DNA of 64,000 bases from Streptomyces sp. MspMP-M5 (GCF_000373585.1 NZ_KB891881.1:62001-126000), one strand, 5' to 3'. Shown: positions 42,257 to 51,024, counted from the first letter of the stretch. The notes: generated by a model not told the origin, from the sequence alone. Program-made: numbers and translations.

Positions 42257-42973
42257 ATGCCGTCTCAGTCACAGCCCGCGACGCTGATCTGGATGCGCGA
42301 CCGCCGGCCCGGCAGTCGGCCGGCGCTCAGCGAGGAGAGAATCGTCCGCTGCGCGATCGACATCGCCGACGCCGAAGGCATCGAAGCCCTGTCCATGCGG
42401 CGCATCGCGTCCCAACTGGGCTCCGGCACAACGTCGTTGTACCGCCACATCGCCGGTAAGGACGAGCTGATCGAGTTGATGGTGGACACGGTGTACGGCG
42501 AGGAGCCACCGTTGGAACCACCCGGCGACGACTGGCGTGCGGGGCTGACCGAGGAGGCCCGCCGCTTTCGTGCCGCACTGCTCAGGCACCCGTGGCTGGC
42601 GCAGCAGGCATCCCGCCGGCCCGCCCTCGGCCCCAACGTCATCGAACGCAGCGACCGGGCGCTCGCCGTGGCAGGCAAGGCCACCGAGGACGCCACTCTC
42701 GCCGGGATGATCGTCAACGCAGTCAACACCTACGTACTCGGCGCGGTCTCCACCGAACTGGCCGAACTGGAGGCCCACCACAGCACAGGCATGACCGAGG
42801 AGCAGTGGCGGGCGTCTGTCGGCGCCTATGTCCAGCAGGTGGTGGACTCCGGGCGATACCCCCACTTCAACCGGCGCATCCTGGAAGCGGAGGACCCTGA
42901 CGCCGACGCTCGCTTCGCATTCGGCCTGAACTGCCTGCTCGCCGGCCTCGCCGCAGCCGTCGAGAGCCGATAG
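42257..42973 (+). CDS. TetR-family regulator (TetR_C type)
   Basis: A 238-residue regulator. Residues 28-75 hold the TetR helix-turn-helix: RIVRCAIDIADAEGIEALSM then RRIASQLGSGTTSLYRHIAG. The C-terminal ligand domain (about 95-238) is of the TetR_C group that includes the tetracycline repressor, with LTEEARRFRAALLRHPWLAQ and a helical AAGLLAGLAAAV-like end. Divergence from a TetX-like flavin monooxygenase and the operator repeats between them suggest it represses that gene and itself. The start lacks an obvious ribosome binding site because the operator fills the space; an internal ATG at residue 13 is possible. Confidence 0.85.
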   Translation: MPSQSQPATLIWMRDRRPGSRPALSEERIVRCAIDIADAEGIEALSMRRIASQLGSGTTSLYRHIAGKDELIELMVDTVYGEEPPLEPPGDDWRAGLTEEARRFRAALLRHPWLAQQASRRPALGPNVIERSDRALAVAGKATEDATLAGMIVNAVNTYVLGAVSTELAELEAHHSTGMTEEQWRASVGAYVQQVVDSGRYPHFNRRILEAEDPDADARFAFGLNCLLAGLAAAVESR

Positions 42974-43091
42974 GCACAGCCACCCGGGCGGAACGGCTGC
43001 CGACACCAACCGCGGCATCCACAACATCCACGACAACCTCGACAGCCTTGACAACAAGCACGGCAGCAACCGAACCAACGGAAGGCAAGGC

Positions 43092-44057
43092 ATGCACCAC
43101 ATACGCCGGGCCCGCGCGGCCGATCACCCCACTCTCGTGGAGTGTGTCCAGCAGTGGTGGGGTGACTCCCGCACCCCCGAACAGGCACGTGAGCTGTCAC
43201 TTCTTCTGCCGCGGCTGTTCCTCCAGCACTTCGCCGCGACCAGCCTGGTACTGGAGGACGAGACCGGCATCCGCGCGTTTCTGATCGGGTTCCACTCGGC
43301 CGACGACAACCACCAGGCGTACATCCACTTCGTCGGCGTCGACCCGCAACTGCGTCAACAGGGCATCGCCCGCAGGCTCTACAGCCTGTTCTTCGACCGC
43401 GCCGCAGCGGCCGGCCGCACCGAGGTACGTGCCATCACCGCACCGCGGAACACCGGCTCGATCGCCTTCCACCGGGCCATGGGCTTCGAGCCGTACGCCG
43501 GCGACCACGAGTCCGACGGCCTGCCCGTCCACCGCGACTACGACGGTCCCGGCCAGCACCGCGTCGTCTTCCGCAGGAAACTCGGCGCCTCGCCCCAGGG
43601 CAACGCGCTGCCGCCCTTCACGACCCGCCGCGCGAAGCCCGAGGACTTCGACGCCATCGTCGAAGTGGTCGACGACTGGTGGGGCCGCCCCGCCTCCCGC
43701 GCCCTGACGCGCGTCTTCGTCAACCACTTCTTCGCGACCAGCCTGATCGCCGAGCGCGACGGTGAACTGGCCGGCTTCGTCATCGGCTTCCTCTCACCGT
43801 CCGAGCCCGACGAGGCGTACATCCACTTCAGCGGCGTCGCCCCCGCCTGGCGCCGCTCCGGCCTCGGCCGCCACCTCTACGAACGCTTCTTCAACATGGC
43901 CCGCGCCGAGGGCCGCACGCTCGTCAAGGCCATCACCTCCCCCCAGAACGCCCGCTCCATCGCCTTCCACAACGCCATGGGCTTCACCAACTCCACCCCG
44001 ATCCCTCACTACGACGGCCCCTCCCTCGACCGCGTCACCTTCACCCGCCCCCTCTGA
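43092..44057 (+). CDS. Tandem GNAT acetyltransferase
   Basis: A 321-residue protein consisting of two GNAT domains from an internal duplication. Domain 1 (about 1-155) has FVGVDPQLRQQGIARRLYSL and ITAPRNTGSIAFHRAMGFEP; domain 2 (about 175-320) has FSGVAPAWRRSGLGRHLYER and ITSPQNARSIAFHNAMGFTN. Both retain the acetyl-CoA pyrophosphate loop (Q/R-x-x-G-x-G/A). It should acetylate a small molecule or protein amine with acetyl-CoA. It begins 118 bp after the tetR gene and may be read through from it. The end of the gene abuts an aminoglycoside-phosphotransferase remnant on the other strand. Confidence 0.85.
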   Translation: MHHIRRARAADHPTLVECVQQWWGDSRTPEQARELSLLLPRLFLQHFAATSLVLEDETGIRAFLIGFHSADDNHQAYIHFVGVDPQLRQQGIARRLYSLFFDRAAAAGRTEVRAITAPRNTGSIAFHRAMGFEPYAGDHESDGLPVHRDYDGPGQHRVVFRRKLGASPQGNALPPFTTRRAKPEDFDAIVEVVDDWWGRPASRALTRVFVNHFFATSLIAERDGELAGFVIGFLSPSEPDEAYIHFSGVAPAWRRSGLGRHLYERFFNMARAEGRTLVKAITSPQNARSIAFHNAMGFTNSTPIPHYDGPSLDRVTFTRPL

Positions 44058-44267
44058 GCGAGCCCCCAACAAGTCACGCGACCAGGCGGACTTCACCACG
44101 AACCGCCCGTCGACGACCGCGCTCGACGACCGCCAGAGCGTGTCGTCCTTGCCGCCGACCAGCGGGCGCATCGCGATCGGGCGCACGCTCAACTCCGGCG
44201 CGACGACCCGCAATGCATCCGCAAGTGCCTCGGGGGAGCAGTCGCTCAGCCACCTCACGCCGGCCAC
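44058..44267 (-). pseudogene. N-terminal remnant of an aminoglycoside phosphotransferase-like gene
   Basis: The frame from the ATG at 44267 reads MAGVRWLSDCSPEALADALR and ends with SSSAVVDGRFVVKSAWSR, the N-lobe start of APH-family kinases, including the nucleotide-binding lysine strand (FVVK). Homology stops where the tandem GNAT gene ends on the opposite strand; the catalytic lobe is missing. A deletion or insertion that brought in the GNAT gene probably removed it. Confidence 0.6.
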
Positions 44268-44320
44268 CCCATCACGACATGTCCGTCCCGGGCCGGCCTG
44301 CGCCGCAAATGACTGGCATT

Positions 44321-44356
44321 CCTAAGGCTCCTAGGTTATAACTAGAGCCCCTAGGG
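44321..44356. promoter_or_regulatory. Putative TetR operator with paired CCTAGG sites
   Basis: CCTAGG occurs at 44330-44335 and 44350-44355, flanking an A/T-rich TTATAACTAGAG core in otherwise GC-rich DNA, directly upstream of the tetR-like ATG at 44373. It probably contains the -10 region and the operator. Confidence 0.45.
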
Positions 44357-44372
44357 GATTGCGGGAGGACGT

Positions 44373-44966
44373 ATGGCGCGGGCCGGGCTGACGGCGGAGC
44401 GGGTGACGATCGCGGGTGCCGAACTGGCGGACGAGGTCGGGCTTGACCAGGTGACCATGTCGCAGGTGGCACGGCGGCTCGGTGTGAAGGACGCGAGTCT
44501 CTACTCGCACGTGCGGAATCTGGCGGACCTGCGCGGACGGATCGCCCTGCTGGCGGCGGATGAGAAGACCATCCGTATCGCCGAGGCAACCGCCGGACGG
44601 GCAGGCAAGGACGCACTGGTCGCGTTCGCCAACGCCTGGCGCGACTACGCCCACGAGCACCCCGGCCGCTACACCGCGACGCAGACACCGATCCAGATCG
44701 ACCCCGAGCTGGCCGCACAGGCACCCGGACCGCGGCGCGCTATCGAGCTGACCTACGGCATGCTGCGTGGCTACGGACTGACCGAACCCGACCTGACGGA
44801 CGCGGTCCGACTGCTGCGCAGCACCTTCCACGGGTTCGTCGCCCTGGAGGCCGTCGGCGGATTCGCGCACCAGCGTACGCCGCAGCGGTCCTGGGTCCGT
44901 GCCCTCGACGCCCTGCACAACCTCCTGGAGCACTGGCCCCCGTCCCGAGAAGGAGAGCCCTCATGA
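44373..44966 (+). CDS. TetR/AcrR regulator with WHG-type C-terminal domain
   Basis: A 197-residue regulator. The HTH is at about 5-50: LTAERVTIAGAELADEVGLD then SQVARRLGVKDASLYSHV. The C-terminal domain (80-190) fits the WHG group (YTATQTPIQIDPELAAQ, FHGFVALEAVGGF). GGGAGG lies 8 nt before the ATG. The stop overlaps the ATG of the hydrolase gene (ATGA), so the regulator and hydrolase form a coupled operon and the hydrolase is the likely target. The CCTAGG-containing element upstream is a plausible autoregulatory site. Confidence 0.86.
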   Translation: MARAGLTAERVTIAGAELADEVGLDQVTMSQVARRLGVKDASLYSHVRNLADLRGRIALLAADEKTIRIAEATAGRAGKDALVAFANAWRDYAHEHPGRYTATQTPIQIDPELAAQAPGPRRAIELTYGMLRGYGLTEPDLTDAVRLLRSTFHGFVALEAVGGFAHQRTPQRSWVRALDALHNLLEHWPPSREGEPS

Positions 44967-45808
44967 CCGCCCCGACCATCGGTAGCCTGCCTGTGCGCGG
45001 CGCGACCCTGCACTACCAAGTACGCGGCCGCGGACCGCTGTTGCTGCTGATACCGGGAGGGGCGGGTGGCGCCGCCGCCTTCGACGGCATCGTCGACGAC
45101 CTGGCCGCCGAACACACCGTCGCGACCTACGACCCGCGCGGCATGTCCCGCAGCACGCTGGACGACCCCCATGCCGAGCAGCGCGTGGCCGTGCACGCCG
45201 ACGATGCGTCGCGGATGCTGGAACTGCTGTCGCCCGACGAGCCTGCCCGGGTGTTCGGCGCCAGCTCGGGCGCGATCACCGCCCTCCATCTGCTCACCAC
45301 CTACCCCGAACGCATCGAACGTCTCGTCGCACACGAGCCGCCGGTGGTGGAGGTCCTGCCGGACGCTGCCGAACACCGCGCGCTCGTCGCCCACGTGCAG
45401 GAGACGTTCCGCACCGAGGGGCTCATGCCGGCGATGGCCGTGTTCGCCGCGGGGTTGACGAAAGGGGGCGCGGAGACCACTGGACCGGAGCCGGAGGCAG
45501 AGCTCAAGCTTCCGCCGCAGGCAGCGGCACGGGCCGAGCAGACGATGGCCAACCTGCCGTTCTTCGTCAGTCGCATCGTGCCCAGCTTCATGCCCTATTC
45601 CCCGGACATCGACCGGCTGCAGGCACTGTCGGACCGGCTCGTGATCGGCGGCGGCCAGGACTCGCGCGGTGAGCTGCCGTACCGCACGGCCGCTGCCCTG
45701 GCCGAGCGTCTCGGTGCGCCGCTGCTGCACTTCCCGGGCGGGCACACCGGCACGACCACACACCCCGCTGAGTTCGCCGAGCGGCTTCGTCAAGCCTTCC
45801 GTTCCTGA
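44963..45808 (+). CDS. Alpha/beta hydrolase
   Basis: A 281-residue alpha/beta-hydrolase fold protein. The oxyanion strand is LLLIPGGAGGAAAF, the nucleophile elbow GASSG places Ser101 in a GxSxG, and the catalytic His is in FPGGHTGTTTHPAEFAERL near the C-terminus. The DPRG motif (57-60) is typical of haloperoxidase/epoxide-hydrolase-like members. The substrate is unknown; control by the coupled TetR regulator suggests a xenobiotic or signal ester or lactone. The four-base overlap with that gene fixes the start at ATG 44963, with GAGAAGGAGAG just upstream. Confidence 0.85.
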   Translation: MTAPTIGSLPVRGATLHYQVRGRGPLLLLIPGGAGGAAAFDGIVDDLAAEHTVATYDPRGMSRSTLDDPHAEQRVAVHADDASRMLELLSPDEPARVFGASSGAITALHLLTTYPERIERLVAHEPPVVEVLPDAAEHRALVAHVQETFRTEGLMPAMAVFAAGLTKGGAETTGPEPEAELKLPPQAAARAEQTMANLPFFVSRIVPSFMPYSPDIDRLQALSDRLVIGGGQDSRGELPYRTAAALAERLGAPLLHFPGGHTGTTTHPAEFAERLRQAFRS

Positions 45809-45813
45809 AACCG

Positions 45814-45842
45814 GCCCCCTCACCTGCCCTGAGGCGGGGGGC
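45814..45842. terminator. Hairpin between convergent hydrolase and MerR genes
   Basis: GCCCCC (45814-45819) pairs with GGGGGC (45837-45842), and the interior CCTCA/TGAGG extends the stem. It lies in the 54-bp gap between the two stops. Confidence 0.5.
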
Positions 45843-45862
45843 GAGGCGGCGGGCTGGGTCAA

Positions 45863-46627
45863 CTACCCAGCGGCTGGCGGGCGTTGGGCGGACCTGACGA
45901 CGGCCGCCAGGTCCGTGCCTGCTTCGAGCAGTGCCACGGTCCGCGCCGCGATCTGGTCCAGGCGTTGCTGCAGGACGCGTTCGGTCTCTCCCAGGCCGTC
46001 GAGCCTGCGCAGACCGCCGATGATCTCGCGCACCGCGGGAATGCCGTAACCGGCATTGCGCAGCGCCGCGACGATACGGGCCGCCCTGATGTCGGAAAGT
46101 CCGTAGCGACGCGCTCGCAGTGAGGTCACTCTTTCGGGACTGACCAGCCCCTCCTGCTCCCAGAACCGCAGGGTCGAGGGACGGACGCCGAGCGCACCGG
46201 CGAGCTGCGTGATCGTCATCGTGTCGCGCTCCGCGGTACTGGCCGCGTCACTCGCCGACCGGAACGTGGGCGCGTGCCCTTCTGCCCGTATCGCGTGCAG
46301 TGCCTGCTGGGCGCGCAGGGCCTCGTCGCGTTCCTGTGCGAGGCGGACATGGACCGCGCTGACCGCCGAGGCTGCCTCCGCGATCGTCGCGGTCCGCAAC
46401 TCCGTCAGCAGCTGCCTGGCCGCGACGGGGCCGACGGCACGTGCGAGTCCTCGATAGGCGCGAAGGGCTTGCACGTGAAGGGGCGCGTAGGACCGGTAGC
46501 CGTTCCTCGACCGGGCGGCTGGGGGAATGACCCCCAGTCGCTCCAGGTCGCGCACCTGTTGCAGCGAGTACCCCGACGCGCCCGCGACATCCACCGTGCG
46601 GAGCGGTGCCTGTTGGGCACCACTCAT
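45863..46627 (-). CDS. Double-MerR-domain transcriptional regulator
   Basis: A 254-residue protein with two MerR-type DNA-binding domains. The first (about 8-75) is LRTVDVAGASGYSLQQVRDL followed by GVIPPAARSRNGYRSYAP. The second (about 138-210) is MTITQLAGALGVRPSTLRFW followed by EGLVSPERVTSLRARRY. A helix rich in Ala/Arg/Glu joins them, and a coiled-coil region (QQRLDQIAARTVALLEAG) ends the protein. MerR proteins normally have one such domain and dimerise; two on one chain suggests a monomeric or double-site binder. ATG 46627 is used because the longer frame overlaps the divergent gene. It faces the DUF6194 gene across a 52-bp gap, its likely target. Confidence 0.82.
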   Translation of the reverse strand: MSGAQQAPLRTVDVAGASGYSLQQVRDLERLGVIPPAARSRNGYRSYAPLHVQALRAYRGLARAVGPVAARQLLTELRTATIAEAASAVSAVHVRLAQERDEALRAQQALHAIRAEGHAPTFRSASDAASTAERDTMTITQLAGALGVRPSTLRFWEQEGLVSPERVTSLRARRYGLSDIRAARIVAALRNAGYGIPAVREIIGGLRRLDGLGETERVLQQRLDQIAARTVALLEAGTDLAAVVRSAQRPPAAG

Positions 46628-46679
46628 CCGCTCGTCCAACGCCAACCCCACATAAGCACTTGAAGGTGATGCTTGAACC

Positions 46680-47162
46680 ATGAGTATGGAACAGATCATC
46701 GCGACCGTACGAGGCTTCGACGGTGCACTCGTGGTCGTCGCCGAGCCGGGAGGCGCCTTCCCGGAGCTGGTGTGGGGAGACGCGTTCTTCTACTACGCAC
46801 CGGACGGACAGGTCCCCCGTAACGTCCAGCCCTACGGGACGATCGTCACCAAGAACTACCCCGGCGACGACGCGTCCGGCCTGGACGCTCCGGACCGCTG
46901 GCGGGTCAACCTCCACGTCGACCGCGCGACGTTCGCGGAACTCACCGGGGAGCAGCCGCGCCGGCTCACCCTCCAGCGCGACCACGCAAGCACCGACACC
47001 GTGCTGCCGCACCCGGTATACGGCGAGCTCGGCTGGGTCTGTGTCGTCAGTCCCGGTGAGAGGACAGCGGACACGGTTGCGCAACTGCTGCGCGTCGCCC
47101 ATGACGCCGCTCGGGCCCGCTTCGAGCGGCGGCAGGAACATGGGAAGGGCGCTGGAGACTGA
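46680..47162 (+). CDS. DUF6194 family protein
   Basis: A 160-residue protein matching the DUF6194 pattern: MSMEQIIATVRGFDGALVVV, WGDAFFYYAPDG, TIVTKNYPGDDASGLD, RWRVNLHVDR and a late LGWVCVVSPGERT. The function is unknown; the compact alpha/beta layout is similar to small ligand-binding proteins such as the YjbR/MmcQ fold. GAAGGTG lies about 10 nt before the ATG. It is divergent from the double-MerR regulator with only 52 bp between starts, and the direct repeat CTTGAA occurs twice in that gap, a possible MerR site. The pair is probably regulated together. Confidence 0.75.
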   Translation: MSMEQIIATVRGFDGALVVVAEPGGAFPELVWGDAFFYYAPDGQVPRNVQPYGTIVTKNYPGDDASGLDAPDRWRVNLHVDRATFAELTGEQPRRLTLQRDHASTDTVLPHPVYGELGWVCVVSPGERTADTVAQLLRVAHDAARARFERRQEHGKGAGD

Positions 47163-47177
47163 CGTCCGCCGGCCCGC

Positions 47178-47708
47178 TCAGGCCCGGGTGGGCGTTCCGG
47201 CGACCACGCTCGATCGGATCGATGCCGCGGTCCGGCGCAGCAGGTGGCGGTAGCGGATGGATCCGGGAGCAGCCGGGTCCAGGAGGTCGTCCGGCCCGGT
47301 CACGCTCAGTGCGGCGGCGCACTGCGGCGCTTCCGGGCAGGGCACGACGGTCGCCAACTCGGCGATGTGCGAGTTCGGTTGGCGTACGAAAGCGCAGCGC
47401 CCGTCGTGCGGTGCGGTCAGCACTCGCGCGGCCGCGGAGTCGTGCGGCAGTACGTCACCGGTGGCCAGTCGTTGGGGACTGTTGTCGGGTCGGAAGACGT
47501 GGTGGATGAGCTGCACACCGCGCGGGTGGGCCACCGCGAGCTGCGCACTCATTCCGCTGAGTGCGGCCAGCTCGTCGGTCCAGATCATGGCTGCGGCCCG
47601 CAGACAGTTGCAGTCCTGTGGTGGGGCGGCGGTCCGCTCGTCGATGTGCTGGGCCGCCAGTCGCAGGGATGAAAGGGCGCGGTGCAGCACGGCGGATGTG
47701 CGATCCAT
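47178..47708 (-). CDS. Hypothetical protein, possibly GAF-like
   Basis: A 176-residue protein I do not recognise with certainty. An N-terminal helical part (MDRTSAVLHRALSSLRLAAQ) carries a CNC pair (PPQDCNCLRAAA). The middle alternates strands and loops (GVQLIHHVFRPDNSPQRLAT then GRCAFVRQPNSHIAELATVV) and has a second cysteine pair (PCPEAPQC). The layout is compatible with a small GAF-type sensor domain, and the cysteines could bind metal or respond to redox. GAGGAG lies 10 nt before the ATG. It stands alone, convergent with the DUF6194 gene and upstream of a signalling island. Confidence 0.6.
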   Translation of the reverse strand: MDRTSAVLHRALSSLRLAAQHIDERTAAPPQDCNCLRAAAMIWTDELAALSGMSAQLAVAHPRGVQLIHHVFRPDNSPQRLATGDVLPHDSAAARVLTAPHDGRCAFVRQPNSHIAELATVVPCPEAPQCAAALSVTGPDDLLDPAAPGSIRYRHLLRRTAASIRSSVVAGTPTRA

Positions 47709-47947
47709 GGCAACAAGCTCCTCACCTGGGATCAAGGGGGATTCCGTTTGTCGACCGGTCTGCCCTGTCAACGGTACAAAACGGACGGCGCTCGGGTGTC
47801 GGCCGTGTGGCGGGTCCAGCGGGGGACCGAAGGGAGGAGAGCGGCGGCCAGGCGGTCCGCTGATCGGTGGAGGCGCGGGTCCCCGGCCTGCCCGCACCAG
47901 GTTGACCGGGCCCGCTGCCGGCCGCAGGCCGCCGCGAACCGTGCCGG

Positions 47948-49018
47948 TCATCCGGCGCGGCTCGCGGCGGGCCACAGCCAGCGATGCGCCAGCACGGCCA
48001 GCAGACCGCCCAGCAGGTTGAGCACCACCCGCACCACCGCCGCGTACCAGGGCATCGGCTTGTCGAAGTCGCTCAGCAGCAGGAGCAGCACGGGCGAGGC
48101 CAGTGCCCAGTAGGCGTAGTTGGCAGGTCGGAAGGCGTAGGCCAGCGCGCCGGAGATGCCGACGACGGCCGCCACCGCGTACGCGCCTGGGCGGGCCAGC
48201 AGCAGTACGGCGGCGACGACCCCGCCCAGGCTGTTGCCCAGCACCCGCTTCTCGGACTTGGTACGGGTGCCCTCGGGGGTGGGCTGCAACGACAACAACA
48301 GCGAGGTCACCAGCCAGTGGCCCTCGCCCCACAGCGAACCCTGCCAACCGGTGGCCACCGTGGCAGCCCCACTCAGCAGCGCCAGTCGACCGGCATGGCG
48401 GACGGCGACGGCTGACGAGCCGACCGCATGGGCCTGGCCGGGAGCGTCGCTCCGGGCCGCCTCCGGCCGCAGGGGCAACAGCAGTGCGGTCGTCCACAGA
48501 CATCCCACCAGCTGGGGCAGCCCCGGCAGCAGCACGGGATGGCCACGGTCACCGGTGATACCCACCAGCAGCACGGCCAAGGCAGCCGTGGTCCCCATCC
48601 GGGGCACCAGCGCGCCGATGAAGGCCGCCACCGCCACCCCAGGCGCCAGAGCCGCCACCCCGCTCCCCGCCAGGGCCACATAGATCCCGGCCAGGGTCAC
48701 GCCGACCGTACGGACCGCCAGGCAGCGAGCCCGTTCGGCGCGGCTCGCTCCGGCCGGGAAGGGCATCGCCACCAGCACCGCGGGGACGGCGACAGACGCC
48801 CCCGTGGCCGCATGACCGGCCCAGGCACCCACCGCGAGCGGGCCGGCCAACGCCACCCCGGCGGCGACCCCGTCCGCGTACCGCGGCCGTCCCTCGGGGC
48901 GCAGCAGTTCGGCGACCGCGTCCGACACCGCGCGAACTCGCGAGCGGATCACCACGGCACCACGGTACGAGCACAGCCGCGACATCTCCTGGAAGGCGCC
49001 TTGCCGGGCATGGCTCAC
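47948..49018 (-). CDS. FUSC-family integral membrane protein
   Basis: A 356-residue protein with about ten hydrophobic segments in two groups, matching the FUSC (aromatic-acid exporter/fusaric-acid-resistance-like) group: GVALAGPLAVGAWAGHAATG in the first half, and GEGHWLVTSLLLSLQPTPEG then RVLGNSLGGVVAAVLLL in the second. The STLLSLQP-type motif of the second block is the conserved FUSC signature. It may export aromatic acids or similar compounds. GTG 49018 overlaps the stop of the upstream MFS gene (GTGA), so coupling is likely; ATG 48985 is an alternative, but its AGGAG sits too close. The two transporters form an operon. Confidence 0.78.
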   Translation of the reverse strand: MSHARQGAFQEMSRLCSYRGAVVIRSRVRAVSDAVAELLRPEGRPRYADGVAAGVALAGPLAVGAWAGHAATGASVAVPAVLVAMPFPAGASRAERARCLAVRTVGVTLAGIYVALAGSGVAALAPGVAVAAFIGALVPRMGTTAALAVLLVGITGDRGHPVLLPGLPQLVGCLWTTALLLPLRPEAARSDAPGQAHAVGSSAVAVRHAGRLALLSGAATVATGWQGSLWGEGHWLVTSLLLSLQPTPEGTRTKSEKRVLGNSLGGVVAAVLLLARPGAYAVAAVVGISGALAYAFRPANYAYWALASPVLLLLLSDFDKPMPWYAAVVRVVLNLLGGLLAVLAHRWLWPAASRAG

Positions 49019-50250
49019 CGCCGCTCGGACACCGGCCGGCGTCCCCCGGGCCTTCCGGCCTCCCCGTGGTTGCGTTGAGGCAGATCGCTCAGGCCGGCCA
49101 GCAACGTGACCAGCACCGCAACGCCCGCTCCGATGAGAAAGATGACGGAGTAGGCACCGCGGTCGGCCAAGTCCGTGGCGAGGGCGGGAGCGACTCCGCC
49201 GCCGACGAACATGCCGGTCACATACAGTGACACCATCGTTCCCCGCACCTTCGGCAGCACGGTGGCCGCCCGGGAGGCGAGCGAGGAATTGGTGAACATC
49301 CACCCGCCACCGAGCAGGGCTGCGGCCACCACGACCGTGGACAGCCGGCCCCCGGTCGCGGCGACGAGCAAAGCAGCGATGGCCAGGACACCGCCGATGG
49401 TGGTCAGTCCCCACCGCGGCACGCGCCGGGCCAGCCTGCCGTAGACCAGCGACCAGACCAGGCCGGCGAGTCCGAAGACGGCCGAGATCAGACCGGCAAC
49501 GGAGGCCGAGGCGCCGTGGTGTTGCAGCAGCGCGGGCAGGAACGTCACACAGCCCAGCACCACCGCGCCCGCCAGGAACCCGCACAGGACCACCAGCATG
49601 GCCTGCCGGGAACGCGCCACCAAGGCCATCTGAGCCAGCGGCCTGCCGGGCGGGGAACGATCCGGCTCCGGCAGCCGTCGCACCGCCACGACCAGGACCG
49701 ATGCCGCGACCGCGGGCACGGCGAAGACATAGCGCCAGCCGGCCGCGCTCACGATGACGCCGCCCAGGGCGATACCGGCGGCGACGCCCAACCCACCCGC
49801 CGCGTAGAACGGCGACAGCGCACGCTTGACCGCGTCCGCAGGGACGAGGTCCCCGACGTAGGTGACCGAGGTGGGATTGACGCCGCCGTAACAGGCACCG
49901 CTCAGTGCGCGCGCCACCAGCAGAACGGTCAGGGACGGGGCGGCCGTCGACACCACCCCACCGACCAGGGCGCCCGCCAGCGCGAAACGCAGCACCCGGA
50001 CCCGGCCGAACCGGTCGGACAGCACGCCCCAGACAGGTTGCAGACAGCCATAGGCCAAGAAATAGGCGCTGGCCACCGCCACCGCCGCAGACAGCCTGAC
50101 ATGGAAACCGGCGGCGATGGCCACCAGTACCGCCGTCATGGCGAACCGGTCGAACGCGGACCAGAAACCCGCCGTCACCAGCACAAACGGCATCCGGTCC
50201 GACTGACCGGACTGCCGCGTCACCCATGCTTCCTGCCTGGCTCGGGCCAT
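49015..50250 (-). CDS. MFS transporter, 12-helix type
   Basis: A 411-residue major-facilitator protein with 12 predicted helices. Motif A-like WGVLSDRFGRVRVLRFALAG lies between helices 2 and 3, and the second-half equivalent is VYGRLARRVPRWGLTTIGG. An N-terminal RMPFVLVTAGFWSAFDRFAM precedes helix 1. It resembles arabinose-exporter/chloramphenicol-type efflux proteins; the substrate cannot be predicted. It is translated with the FUSC protein through a GTGA overlap, suggesting a two-transporter efflux operon. The ATG at 50250 lies 123 bp beyond the response-regulator gene stop, on the same strand. Confidence 0.85.
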   Translation of the reverse strand: MARARQEAWVTRQSGQSDRMPFVLVTAGFWSAFDRFAMTAVLVAIAAGFHVRLSAAVAVASAYFLAYGCLQPVWGVLSDRFGRVRVLRFALAGALVGGVVSTAAPSLTVLLVARALSGACYGGVNPTSVTYVGDLVPADAVKRALSPFYAAGGLGVAAGIALGGVIVSAAGWRYVFAVPAVAASVLVVAVRRLPEPDRSPPGRPLAQMALVARSRQAMLVVLCGFLAGAVVLGCVTFLPALLQHHGASASVAGLISAVFGLAGLVWSLVYGRLARRVPRWGLTTIGGVLAIAALLVAATGGRLSTVVVAAALLGGGWMFTNSSLASRAATVLPKVRGTMVSLYVTGMFVGGGVAPALATDLADRGAYSVIFLIGAGVAVLVTLLAGLSDLPQRNHGEAGRPGGRRPVSERR

Positions 50251-50373
50251 GATTTCACCGTACGGGCGCAGGTCTGCGGGCTCATCTCGACGCCGGATCG
50301 GTCTGGATCGGCCCGCTTCGGCCCGGGGCGGCCGCCCTCCGCGAGAACGCCGCGAGAGCTCTGCCTGGGGCAG

Positions 50374-51024
50374 TCACTCAAGCAGATGTCGCCGCATCGC
50401 CTCGGCCACGGCGGCTGCCCGGTCGGAGACGCCCAGCTTCTCGTACAGCCGCTGGGTATGGGTCTTGACGGTGCTCGCTCCCAGGTACAGTTCCGCGGCC
50501 AGCTGCGGGATGCTCTTGCCCTCGGCGAAACCGCGCAACACCTGCCGCTCCCGCTCGGACAGCACCGGCGCGTCGTGGTCGGCCCGCATCCTGATCTCCT
50601 CGGCCAGCCCCCCGGACACGTCCTCCGAGATCACATGACCACCTTGGGCGACCTTCACCACCGCATCCACGATCCGCGAGCGCGGCGCGTCCTTGGCGAG
50701 ATAGCCGTACGCACCCTGTTCCACCGCCCGGTACACGACCGCGCTGTCCGTGGTGGCGGTCAGCAGCAGCGCCCGGGTGGGCAGCCCGTCCCGGGTCATG
50801 GCGTGGATGACCGCGATGCCGTCCATCCGCGGCAGCCGGTAGTCCAGCACGGCAACCTGAGGACCCAAGTCCCGGATGGCCTGGAGAGCCGACTCGCCGT
50901 CCGCGCACTCGGCCACCACGTCGATCTGTCCGCTGAGTTGGAATCCCCGGGCGAGTCCCTGGAGGTAGACGGGATGGTCGTCGGCGATCACCACGGTCAC
51001 CGGCGTACCGGATTCGGTCTCCAT
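50374..51024 (-). CDS. NarL/FixJ-family response regulator
   Basis: A 216-residue response regulator. Receiver domain about 8-125: IADDHPVYLQGL, phospho-acceptor Asp61 in VAVLDYRLPRMDG, switch LLLTATTD and Lys in YLAKDAPRSRIVDAV. The LuxR-type HTH is at about 150-212: LSERERQVLRGFAEGKSIPQ then YLGASTVKTHTQRLYEKLGV. It probably pairs with the sensor kinase at 51820-53046, separated from it by a universal-stress-protein gene on the opposite strand. ATG 51024 has GGGAG 9 nt upstream. Its neighbours suggest control of a stress or efflux regulon. Confidence 0.9.
   Translation of the reverse strand: METESGTPVTVVIADDHPVYLQGLARGFQLSGQIDVVAECADGESALQAIRDLGPQVAVLDYRLPRMDGIAVIHAMTRDGLPTRALLLTATTDSAVVYRAVEQGAYGYLAKDAPRSRIVDAVVKVAQGGHVISEDVSGGLAEEIRMRADHDAPVLSERERQVLRGFAEGKSIPQLAAELYLGASTVKTHTQRLYEKLGVSDRAAAVAEAMRRHLLE

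Noticed and set aside
43794..44057. Minus-strand frame continuing the phosphotransferase into the GNAT gene
   Set aside because: APH homology ends at about residue 71; the rest is antisense shadow of the GNAT coding sequence.
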